This document shows positions 41,901 through 54,800 of a stretch of DNA of 64,000 nucleotides, in pieces. The notes beneath the pieces were generated by a model. It did not search any database. It worked only from the letters and a program-made list of their open reading frames with translations, and had not been told where the DNA came from. This DNA comes from Anaspis maculata (taxonomy: Eukaryota > Arthropoda > Insecta > Coleoptera > Scraptiidae): the NCBI GenBank assembly GCA_949128115.1, contig OX421964.1, forward strand, positions 44,928,601 to 44,992,600, written 5' to 3'. The number at the start of each line of letters is the position of its first letter. Positions within the stretch are counted from its first letter, which is position 1. The position numbers were made by a program, and so were the translations under genes.

Positions 41901-44900
41901 TCCGACTTCTGCAGCAAATGACCAAAAAGCCAATTACCGAGAAGTTCTCCCGATTGTGAAGCAAATGACAAAGTCAACGGCGTTGGATTATTTGACTGCG
42001 CAACCTAAGCCCGAAAAATCGTTCTACACTTTTGTCGGTGATGCCGAGCGAAATAAGAAAAATCAATTTTGACTCCGACTTCTGCAGCAAATGACCAAAA
42101 AGCCAATTACCGAGAAGTTCTCCCGATTGTAAAGCAAATGACAAAGTCAACGGCGTTGGATTATTTGACTGCGCAACCTAAGCCCGAAAAATCGTTCTAC
42201 ACTTTTGTCGGTGATGCCGAGCGAAATAAGAAAAATCGATTTTGACTCCGACTTCTGCAGCAAATGACCAAAAAGCCAATTACCGAGAAGTTCTCCCGAT
42301 TGTGAAGCAAATGACAAAGTCAACGGCGTTGGATTATTTGACTGCGCAACCTAAGCCCGAAAAATCGTTCTACACTTTTGTCGGTGATGCCGAGCGAAAT
42401 AAGAAAAATCAATTTTGACTCCGACTTCTGCAGCAAATGACCAAAAAGCCAATTACCGAGAAGTTCTCCCGATTGTAAAGCAAATGACAAAGTCAACGGC
42501 GTTGGATTATTTGACTGCGCAACCTAAGCCCGAAAAATCGTTCTACACTTTTGTCGGTGATGCCGAGCGAAATAAGAAAAATCGATTTTGACTCCGACTT
42601 CTGCAGCAAATGACCAAAAAGCCAATTACCGAGAAGTTCTCCCGATTGTGAAGCAAATGACAAAGTCAACGGCGTTGGATTATTTGACTGCGCAACCTAA
42701 GCCCGAAAAATCGTTCTACACTTTTGTCGGTGATGCCGAGCGAAATAAGAAAAATCGATTTTGACTCCGACTTCTGCAGCAAATGACCAAAAAGCCAATT
42801 ACCGAGAAGTTCTCCCGATTGTGAAGCAAATGACAAAGTAAACGGCGTTGGATTATTTGAATGCGCAACCTAAGCCCGAAAAATCGTTCTACACTTTTGT
42901 CGGTGATGCCGAGCGAAATAATAAAAATCGATTTTGACTCCGACTTCTGCAGCAAATGACCAAAAAGCCAATAACCGAGAAGTTCTCCCGATTGTGAAGC
43001 AAACGACAAAGTAAACGGCGTTGGATTATTTGAATGCGCAATCTAAGCCCGAAAAATCGTTCTACACTTTTGTCGGTGATGCCGAGCGAAATAATAAAAA
43101 TCGATTTTGACTCCGACTTCTGCAGCAAATGACCAAAAAGCCAATTACCGAGAAGTTCTCCCGATTGTGAAGCAAATGACAAAGTAAACGGCGTTGGATT
43201 ATTTGAATGCGCAACCTAAGCCCGAAAAATCGTTCTACACTTTTGTCGGTGATGCCGAGCGAAATAATAAAAATCGATTTTGACTCCGACTTCTGCAGCA
43301 AATGACCAAAAAGCCAATTACCGAGAAGTTCTCCTGATTGTGAAGCAAATGACAAAGTAAACGGCGTTGGATTATTTGAATGCGCAACCTAAGCCCGAAA
43401 AATCGTTCTACACTTTTGTCGGTGATGCCGAGCGAAATAATAAAAATCGATTTTGACTCCGACTTCTGCAGCAAATGACCAAAAAGCCAATAACCGAGAA
43501 GTTCTCCCGATTGTGAAGCAAATGACAAAATAAACGGCGTTGGATTATTTGAATGCGCAACCTAAGCCCGAAAAATCGTTCTACACTTTTGTCGGTGATG
43601 CCGAGCGAAATAATAAAAATCGATTTTGACTCCGACTTCTGCAGCAAATGACCAAAAAGCCAATTACCGAGAAGTTCTCCCGATTGTGAAGCAAATGACA
43701 AAGTAAACGGCGTTGGATTATTTGAATGCGCAACCTAAGCCCGAAAAATCGTTCTACACTTTTGTCGGTGATGCCGAGCGAAATAATAAAAATCGATTTT
43801 GACTCCGACTTCTGCAGCAAATGACCAAAAAGCCAATTACCGAGAAGTTCTCCCGATTGTGAAGCAAATGACAAAGTAAACGGCGTTGGATTATTTGAAT
43901 GCGCAACCTAAGCCCGAAAAATCGTTCTACACTTTTGTCGGTGATGCCGAGCGAAATAAGAAAAATCGATTTTGACTCCGACTTCTGCAGCAAATGACCA
44001 AAAAGCCAATTACCGAGAAGTTCTCCCGATTGTGAAGCAAATGACAAAGTAAACGGCGTTGGATTATTTGAATGCGCAACCTAAGCCCGAAAAATCGTTC
44101 TACACTTTTGTCGGTGATGCCGAGCGAAATAATAAAAATCGATTTTGACTCCGACTTCTGCAGCAAATGACCAAAAAGCCAATTACCGAGAAGTTCTCCC
44201 GATTGTGAAGCAAATGACAAAGTAAACGGCGTTGGATTATTTGAATGCGAAACCTAAGCCCGAAAAATCGTTCTACACTTTTGTCGGTGATGCCGAGCGA
44301 AATAAGAAAAATCGATTTTGACTCCGACTTCTGCAGCAAATGACCAAAAAGCCAATTACCGAGAAGTTCTCCCGATTGTGAAGCAAATGACAAAGTAAAC
44401 GGCGTTGGATTATTTGAATGCGCAACCTAAGCCCGAAAAATCGTTCTATACTTTTGTCGGTGATGCCGAGCGAAATAATAAAAATTGATTTTGACTCCGA
44501 CTTCTGCAGCAAATGACCAAAAAGCCAATTACCGAGAAGTTCTCCTGATTGTGAAGCAAATGACAAAGTAAACGGCGTTGGATTATTTGAATGCGCAACC
44601 TAAGCCCGAAAAATCGTTCTACACTTTTGTCGGTGATGCCGAGCGAAATAATAAAAATCGATTTTGACTCCGACTTCTGCAGCAAATGACCAAAAAGCCA
44701 ATTACCGAGAAGTTCTCCTGATTGTGAAGCAAATGACAAAGTAAACGGCGTTGGATTATTTGAATGCGCAACCTAAGCCCGAAAAATCGTTCTATACTTT
44801 TGTCGGTGATGCCGAGCGAAATAATAAAAATCGATTTTGACTCCGACTTCTGCAGCAAATGACCAAAAAGCCAATTACCGAGAAGTTCTCCTGATTGTGA

Positions 44901-47900
44901 AGCAAATGACAAAAAAAACGGCGTTGGATTATTTGAATGCGCAACCTAAGCCCGAAAAATCGTTCTACACTTTAGTCGGTGATGCCGAGCGAAATAATAA
45001 AAATCGACTTTGACTCCGACTTCCGCAGCAAATGACCAAAAAGCCAATTACCAAGAAGTTCTCTCGATTGTGAAGCGAATGACAAAAAAAACGGCGTTGG
45101 ATTATTTGAATGCGCAACCTAAGCCCGAAAAATTGTTCTACACTTTTGTCGGAGATGCCGAGCGAAATATAAAAAATCGATTTTGACTCCGACTTCTGCA
45201 GCAAATGACCAAAAAGCCAATTACCGAGAAGGTTTCCCGATTGTGAAGCAAATGACAAAGAAAACGGCGTTGGATTATTTGAATGCGCAACCTAAGCCCG
45301 AAAAATTGTTCTACACTTTTGTCGGTGATGCCGAGCGAAATATAAAAAATCGATTTTGACTCCGACTTCTGCAGCAAATGACCAAAAAGCCAATTACCGA
45401 GAAAGTTTCCTGATTGTGAAGCAAATGACAAAGAAAACGGCGTTGGATTATTTGAATGCGCAACCTAAGCCCGAAAAATTGTTCTACACTTTTGTCGGTG
45501 ATGCAGAGCGAAATAATAAAAATCGATTTTGACTCCGACTTCTGCAGCAAATGACCAAAAAGCCAATTACCGAGAAGTTCTCCCGATTGTGAAGCAAATG
45601 ACAAAGTAAACGGCGTTGGATTATTTGAATGCGCAACCTAAGCCCGAAAAATCGTTCTACACTTTTGTCGGTGATGCCGAGCGAAATAATAAAAATCGAT
45701 TTTGACTCCGACTTCTGCAGCAAATGACCAAAAAGCCAATTACCGAGAAGTTCTCCCGATTGTGAAGCAAATGACAAAGTAAACGGCGTTGGATTATTTG
45801 AATGCGCAACCTAAGCCCGAAAAATCGTTCTACACTTTTGTCGGTGATGCCGAGCGAAATAATAAAAATCGATTTTGACTCCGACTTCTGCAGCAAATGA
45901 CCAAAAAGCCAATTACCGAGAAGTTCTCCCGATTGTGAAGCAAATGACAAAGTAAACGGCGTTGGATTATTTGAATGCGCAACCTAAGCCCGAAAAATCG
46001 TTCTACACTTTTGTCGGTGATGCCGAGCGAAATAATAAAAATCGATTTTGACTCCGACTTCTGCAGCAAATGACCAAAAAGCCAATTACCAAGAAGTTCT
46101 CCCGATTGTGAAGCAAATGACAAAGTAAACGGCGTTGGATTATTTGAATGCGCAACCTAAGCCCGAAAAATCGTTCTACACTTTTGTCGGTGATGCCGAG
46201 CGAAATAATAAATATCGATCTTGACTCCGACTTCTGCAGCAGATGACCAAAAAGCCAATTACCGAGAAGTTCTCCCGATTGTGATGCAAATGACAAAGTA
46301 AACGGCGTTGGATTATTTGAATGCGCAACCTAAGCCCGAAAAATCGTTCTACACTTTTGTCGGTGATGCCGAGCGAAATAATAAAAATCGATTTTGACTC
46401 CGACTTCTGCAGCAAATGACCAGCCAATTACCGAGAAGTTCTCCTGATTGTGAAGCAATGACAAAGTAAACGGCGTTGGATTATTTGAATGCGCAACCTA
46501 AGCCCGAAAAATCGTTCTACACTTTTGTCGGTGATGCCGAGCGAAATAATAAAAATCGATTTTGACTCCGACTTCTGCAGCAAATGACCAAAAAGCCAAT
46601 TACCGAGAAGTTCTCCCGATTGTGAAGCAAATGACAAAGTAAACGGCGTTGGATTATTTGAATGCGCAACCTAAGCCCGAAAAATCGTTCTACACTTTTG
46701 TCGGTGATGCCGAGCGAAATAATAAAAATCGATTTTGACTCCGACTTCTGCAGCAAATGACCAGCCAATTACCGAGAAGTTCTCCTGATTGTGAAGCAAT
46801 GACAAAGTAAACGGCGTTGGATTATTTGACTGCGCAACCTAAGCCCGAAAAATCGTTCTACACTTTTGTCGGTGATGCCGAGCGAAATAAGAAAAATCGA
46901 TTTTGACTCCGACTTCTGCAGCAAATGACCAAAAAGCCAATTACCGAGAAGTTCTCCCGATTGTGAAGCAAATGACAAAGTCAACGGCGTTGGATTATTT
47001 GACTGCGCAACCTAAGCCCGAAAAATCGTTCTACACTTTTGTCGGTGATGCCGAGCGAAATAAGAAAAATCGATTTTGACTCCGACTTCTGCAGCAAATG
47101 ACCAAAAAGCCAATTACCGAGAAGTTCTCCCGATTGTGAAGCAAATGACAAAGTAAACGGCGTTGGATTATTTGAATGCGCAACCTAAGCCCGAAAAATC
47201 GTTCTACACTTTTGTCGGTGATTCCGAGCGAAGTAATAAAAATCGATTTTGACTCCGACTTCTGCAGCAAATGACCAAAAAGCCAATTACCGAGAAGTTC
47301 TCCCGATTGTGAAGCAAATGACAAAGTCAACGGCGTTGGATTATTTGACTGCGCAACCTAAGCCCGAAAAATCGTTCTACACTTTTGTCGGTGATGCCGA
47401 GCGAAATAAGAAGAATCGATTTTGACTCCGACTTCTGCAGCAAATGACCAAAAAGCCAATTACCGAGAAGTTCTCCCGATTGTGAAGCAAATGACAAAGT
47501 AAACGGCGTTGGATTATTTGAATGCGCAACCTAAGCCCGAAAAATCGTTCTACACTTTTGTCGGTGATGCCGAGCGAAATAATAAAAATCGATTTTGACT
47601 CCGATTTCTGCAGCAAATGACCAAAAAGCCAATTACCGAGAAGTTCTCCTGATTGTGAAGCAAATGACAAAGTAAACGGCGTTGGATTATTTGAATGCGC
47701 AACCTAAGCCCGAAAAATCGTTCTACACTTTAGTCGGTGATGCCGAGCGAAATAATAAAAATCGATTTTGACTCCGACTTCCGCAGCAAATGACCAAAAA
47801 GCCAATTACCAAGAAGTTCTCTCGATTGTGAAGCGAATGAAAAAAAAACGGCGTTGGATTATTTGAATGCGCAACCTAAGCCCGAAAAATCGTTCTACAC

Positions 47901-50900
47901 TTTTGTCGGTGATGCCGAGCGAAATAATAAAATACGATTTTGACTCCGACTTCTGCAGCAAATGACCAAAAAGCCAATTACCGAGAAGTTCTCCCGATTG
48001 TGAAGCAAATGACAAAGTAAACGGCGTTGGATTATTTGAATGCGCAACCTAAGCCCGAAAAATCGTTCTACACTTTTGTCGGTGATGCCGAGCGAAATAA
48101 TAAAAATCGATTTTGACTCCGACTTCTGCAGCAAATGACCAAAAAGCCAATTACCGAGAAGTTCTCCCGATTGTGAAGCAAATGACAAAGTAAACGGCGT
48201 TGGATTATTTGAATGCGCAACCTAAGCCCGAAAAATCGTTCTACACTTTTGTCGGTGATGCCGAGCGAAATAATAAAAATCGATTTTGACTCCGACTTCT
48301 GCAGCAAATGACCAAAAAGCCAATTACCGAGAAGTTCTCCTGATTGTGAAGCAAATGACAAAGTAAACGGCGTTGGATTATTTGAATGCGCAACCTAAGC
48401 CCGAAAAATCGTTCTACACTTTTGTCGGTGATGCCGAGCGAAATAATAAAAATCGATTTTGACTCCGACTTCTGCAGCAAATGACCAAAAAGCCAATTAC
48501 CAAGAAGTTCTCCCGATTGTGAAGCAAATGACAAAGTAAACGGCGTTGGATTATTTGAATGCGCAACCTAAGCCCGAAAAATCGTTCTACACTTTTGTCG
48601 GTGATGCCGAGCGAAATAATAAATATCGATCTTGACTCCGACTTCTGCAGCAGATGACCAAAAAGCCAATTACCGAGAAGTTCTCCCGATTGTGATGCAA
48701 ATGACAAAGTAAACGGCGTTGGATTATTTGAATGCGCAACCTAAGCCCGAAAAATCGTTCTACACTTTTGTCGGTGATGCCGAGCGAAATAATAAAAATC
48801 GATTTTGACTCCGACTTCTGCAGCAAATGACCAGCCAATTACCGAGAAGTTCTCCTGATTGTGAAGCAATGACAAAGTAAACGGCGTTGGATTATTTGAA
48901 TGCGCAACCTAAGCCCGAAAAATCGTTCTACACTTTTGTCGGTGATGCCGAGCGAAATAATAAAAATCGATTTTGACTCCGACTTCTGCAGCAAATGACC
49001 AAAAAGCCAATTACCGAGAAGTTCTCCCGATTGTGAAGCAAATGACAAAGTAAACGGCGTTGGATTATTTGAATGCGCAACCTAAGCCCGAAAAATCGTT
49101 CTACACTTTTGTCGGTGATGCCGAGCGAAATAATAAAAATCGATTTTGACTCCGACTTCTGCAGCAAATGACCAGCCAATTACCGAGAAGTTCTCCTGAT
49201 TGTGAAGCAATGACAAAGTAAACGGCGTTGGATTATTTGAATGCGCAACCTAAGCCCGAAAAATCGTTCTACACTTTTGTCGGTGATGCCGAGCGAAATA
49301 ATAAAAATCGATTTTGACTCCGACTTCTGCAGCAAATGACCAAAAAGCCAATTACCAAGAAGTTCTCCCGATTGTGAAGCAAATGACAAAGTAAACGGCG
49401 TTGGATTATTTGAATGCGCAACCTAAGCCCGAAAAATCGTTCTACACTTTTGTCGGTGATGCCGAGCGAAATAAGAAAAATCGATTTTGACTCCGACTTC
49501 TGCAGCAAATGACCAAAAAGCCAATTACCGAGAAGTTCTCCCGATTGTGAAGCAAATGACAAAGTAAACGGCGTTGGATTATTTGAATGCGCAACCTAAG
49601 CCCGAAAAATCGTTCTACACTTTTGTAGGTGATGCCGAGCGAAATAATAAAAATCGATTTTGACTCCGACTTCTGCAGCAAATGACCAAAAAGCCAATTA
49701 CCAAGAAGTTCTCCCGATTGTGAAGCAAATGACAAAGTAAACGGCGTTGGATTATTTGAATGCGCAACCTAAGCCCGAAAAATCGTTCTACACTTTTGTC
49801 GGTGATGCCGAGCGAAATAATAAATATCGATCTTGACTCCGACTTCTGCAGCAGATGACCAAAAAGCCAATTACCGAGAAGTTCTCCCGATTGTGAAGCA
49901 AATGACAAAGTAAACGGCGTTGGATTATTTGAATGCGCAACCTAAGCCCGAAAAATCGTTCTACACTTTTGTCGGTGATGCCGAGCGAAATAATAAAAAT
50001 CGATTTTGACTCCGACTTCTGCAGCAAATGACCAAAAAGCCAATTACCGAGAAGTTCTCCCGATTGTGAAGCGAATGAAAAAAAAAAACGGCGTTGGATT
50101 ATTTGAATGCGCAACCTAAGCCCGAAAAATCGTTCTACACTTTTGTCGGTGATGCCGAGCGAAATAATAAAAATCGATTTTGACTCCGACTTCTGCAGCA
50201 AATGACCAAAAAGCCAATTACCGAGAAGTTCTCCTGATTGTGAAGCAAATGACAGAGTAAACGGCGTTGGATTATTTGAATGCGCAACCTAAGCCCGAAA
50301 AATCGTTCTACACTTTTGTCGGTGATGCCGAGCGAAATAAGAAAAATCGATTTTGACTCCGACTTCTGCAGCAAATGACCAAAAAGCCAATTACCGAGAA
50401 GTTCTCCTGATTGTGAAGCAAATGACAAAGTAAACGGCGTTGGATTATTTGAATGCGCAACCTAAGCCCGAAAAATCGTTCTACACTTTTGTCGGTGATG
50501 CCGAGCGAAATAATAAAAATCGATTTTGACTCCGACTTCTGCAGCAAATGACCAAAAAGCCAATTACCGAGAAGTTCTCCTGATTGTGAAGCAAATGACA
50601 AAGTAAACGGCGTTGGATTATTTGAATGCGCAACCTAAGCCCGAAAAATCGTTCTACACTTTTGTCGGTGATGCCGAGCGAAATAATAAAAATCGATTTT
50701 GACTCCGACTTCTGCAGCAAATGACCAAAAAGCCAATTACCGAGAAGTTCTCCTGATTGTGAAGCAAATGACAAAGTAAACGGCGTTGGATTATTTGAAT
50801 GCGCAACCTAAGCCCGAAAAATCGTTCTACACTTTTGTCGGTGATGCCGAGCGAAATAATAAAAATCGATTTTGACTCCGACTTCTGCAGCAAATGACCA

Positions 50901-53762
50901 AAAAGCCAATTACCGAGAAGTTCTCCTGATTGTGAAGCAAATGACAAAGTAAACGGCGTTGGATTATATGAATGCGCAACCTAAGCCCGAAAAATCGTTC
51001 TATACTTTTGTCGGTGATGCCGAGCGAAATAATAAAAATCGATTTTGACTCCGACTTCTGCAGCAAATGACCAAAAAGCCAATTACCGAGAAGTTCTCCT
51101 GATTGTGAAGCGAATGACAAAAAAAACGGCGTTGGATTATTTGAATGCGCAACCTAAGCCCGAAAAATCGTTCTACACTTTAGTCGGTGATGCCGAGCGA
51201 AATAATAAAAATCGACTTTGACTCCGACTTCCGCAGCAAATGACCAAAAAGCCAATTACCAAGAAGTTCTCTCGATTGTGAAGCGAATGACAAAAAAAAC
51301 GGCGTTGGATTATTTGAATGCGCAACCTAAGCCCGAAAAATTGTTCTACACTTTTGTCGGTGATGCCGAGCGAAATATAAAAAATCGATTTTGACTCCGA
51401 CTTCTGCAGCAAATGACCAAAAAGCCAATTACCGAGAAGGTTTCCTGATTGTGAAGCAAATGACAAAGAAAACGGCGTTGGATTATTTGAATGCGCAACC
51501 TAAGCCCGAAAAATTGTTCTACACTTTTGTCGGTGATGCCGAGCGAAATATAAAAAATCGATTTTGACTCCGACTTCTGCAGCAAATGACCAAAAAGCCA
51601 ATTACCGAGAAGTTCTCCTGATTGTGAAGCAAATGACAAAGTAAACGGCGTTGGATTATTTGAATGCGCAACCTAAACCCGAAAAATCGTTCTACACTTT
51701 TGTCGGTGATGCCGAGCGAAATAATAAAAATCGATTTTGACTCCGACTTCTGCAGCAAATGACCAAAAAGCCAATTACCGAGAAGTTCTCCTGATTGTGA
51801 AGCAAATGACAAAAAAAACGGCGTTGGATTATTTGAATGCGCAACCTAAGCCCGAAAAATCGTTCTACACTTTAGTCGGTGATGCCGAGCGAAATAATAA
51901 AAATCGATTTTGACTCCGACTTCCGCAGCAAATGACCAAAAAGCCAATTACCAAGAAGTTCTCTCGATTGTGAAGCGAATGACAAAAAAAACGGCGTTGG
52001 ATTATTTGAATGCGCAACCTGAGCCCGAAAAATCGTTCTACACTTTTGTCGGTGATGCCGAGCGAAATAATAAAATACGATTTTGACTCCGACTTCTGCA
52101 GCAAATGACCAAAAAGCCAATTACCGAGAAGTTCTCCCGATTGTGAAGCAAATGACAAAGTAAACGGCGTTGGATTATTTGAATGCGCAACCTAAGCCCA
52201 AAAAATCGTTCTACACTTTTGTCGGTGATGCCGAGCGAAATAATAAAAATCGATTTTGACTCCGACTTCTGCAGCAAATGACCAAAAAGCCAATTACCGA
52301 GAAGTTCTCCCGATTGTGAAGCAAATGACGAAGTAAACGGCGTTGGATTATTTGAATGCGCAACCTAAGCCCGAAAAATCGTTCTACACTTTTGTCGGTG
52401 ATGCCGAGCGAAATAAGAAAAATCGATTTTGACTCCGACTTCTGCAGCAAATGACCAAAAAGCCAATTACCGAGAAGTTCTCCCGATTGTGAAGCAGATG
52501 ACAAAGTAAACGGCGTTGGATTATTTGAATGCGCAACCTAAGCCCGAAAAATCGTTCTACACTTTTGTCGGTGATGCCGAGCGAAATAATAAAAATCGAT
52601 TTTGACTCCGACTTCTGCAGCAAATGACCAGCCAATTACCGAGAAGTTCTCCTGATTGTGAAGCAATGACAAAGTAAACGGCGTTGGATTATTTGAATGC
52701 GCAACCTAAGCCCGAAAAATCGTTCTACACTTTTGTCGGTGATGCCGAGCGAAATAATAAAAATCGATTTTGACTCCGACTTCTGCAGCAAATGACCAAA
52801 AAGCCAATTACCAAGAAGTTCTCCCGATTGTGAAGCAAATGACAAAGTAAACGGCGTTGGATTATTTGAATGCGCAACCTAAGCCCGTAAAATCGTTCTA
52901 CACTTTTGTCGGTGATGCCGAGCGAAATAAGAAAAATCGATTTTGACTCCGACTTCTGCAGCAAATGACCAAAAAGCCAATTACCGAGAAGTTCTCCCGA
53001 TTGTGAAGCAAATGACAAAGTAAACGGCGTTGGATTATTTGAATGCGCAACCTAAGCCCGAAAAATCGTTCTACACTTTTGTCGGTGATGCCGAGCGAAA
53101 TAATAAAAATCGATTTTGACTCCGACTTCTGCAGCAAATGACCAAAAAGCCAATTACCAAGAAGTTCTCCCGATTGTGAAGCAAATGACAAAGTAAACGG
53201 CGTTGGATTATTTGAATGCGCAACCTAAGCCCGAAAAATCGTTCTACACTTTTGTCGGTGATGCCGAGCGAAATAATAAATATCGATCTTGACTCCGACT
53301 TCTGCAGCAGATGACCAAAAAGCCAATTACCGAGAAGTTCTCCCGATTGTGATGCAAATGACAAAGTAAACGGCGTTGGATTATTTGAATGCGCAACCTA
53401 AGCCCGAAAAATCGTTCTACACTTTTGTCGGTGATGCCGAGCGAAATAAGAAAAATCGATTTTGACTCCGACTTCTGCAGCAAATGACCAAAAAGCCAAT
53501 TACCGAGAAGTTCTCCCGATTGTGAAGCAAATGACAAAGTCAACGGCGTTGGATTATTTGAATGCGCAACCTAAGCCCGAAAAATCGTTCTACACTTTTG
53601 TCGGTGATGCCGAGCGAAATAAGAAAAATCGATTTTGACTCCGACTTCTGCAGCAAATGACCAAAAAGCCAATTACCGAGAAGTTCTCCCGATTGTGAAG
53701 CAAATGACAAAGTAAACGGCGTTGGATTATTTGAATGCGCAACCTAAGCCCGAAAAATCGTT

Positions 53763-54800
53763 CTACACTTTTGTCGGTGATGCCGAGCGAAATAATAAAA
53801 ATCGATTTTGACTCCGACTTCCGCAGCAAATGACCAAAAAGCCAATTACCAAGAAGTTCTCTCGATTGTGAAGCGAATGACAAAAAAAACGGCGTTGGAT
53901 TATTTGAATGCGCAACCTAAGCCCGAAAAATCGTTCTACACTTTTGTCGGTGATGCCGAGCGAAATAATAAAATACGATTTTGACTCCGACTTCTGCAGC
54001 AAATGACCAAAAAGCCAATAACCGAGAAGTTCTCCCGATTGTGAAGCAAATGACAAAGTAAACGGCGTTGGATTATTTGAATGCGCAACCTAAGCCCGAA
54101 AAATCGTTCTACACTTTTGTCGGTGATGCCGAGCGAAATAATAAAAATCGATTTTGACTCCGACTTCCGCAGCAAATGACCAAAAAGCCAATTACCAAGA
54201 AGTTCTCTCGATTGTGAAGCGAATGACAAAAAAAACGGCGTTGGATTATTTGAATGCGCAACCTAAGCCCGAAAAATCGTTCTACACTTTTGTCGGTGAT
54301 GCCGAGCGAAATAATAAAATACGATTTTGACTCCGACTTCTGCAGCAAATGACCAAAAAGCCAATAACCGAGAAGTTCTCCCGATTGTGAAGCAAATGAC
54401 AAAGTAAACGGCGTTGGATTATTTGAATGCGCAACCTAAGCCCGAAAAATCGTTCTACACTTTTGTCGGTGATGCCGAGCGAAATAATAAAAATCGATTT
54501 TGACTCCGACTTCCGCAGCAAATGACCAAAAAGCCAATTACCAAGAAGTTCTCTCGATTGTGAAGCGAATGACAAAAAAAACGGCGTTGGATTATTTGAA
54601 TGCGCAACCTAAGCCCGAAAAATCGTTCTACACTTTTGTCGGTGATGCCGAGCGAAATAATAAAATACGATTTTGACTCCGACTTCTGCAGCAAATGACC
54701 AAAAAGCCAATAACCGAGAAGTTCTCCCGATTGTGAAGCAAATGACAAAGTAAACGGCGTTGGATTATTTGAATGCGCAACCTAAGCCCGAAAAATCGTT
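53763..54800 (-). repeat. Dimeric higher-order repeat, three copies of 346 bp
   Basis: The T-run/GCTGCGG monomer and the ATCGTATTTT monomer alternate strictly at 53763, 54109 and 54455. The two together lack both the PstI and the ClaI site at their usual places. A related dimer, with GATCAACAC in place of GTTCTACAC, occurs at 56495, 56841 and 57187. Confidence 0.85.
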
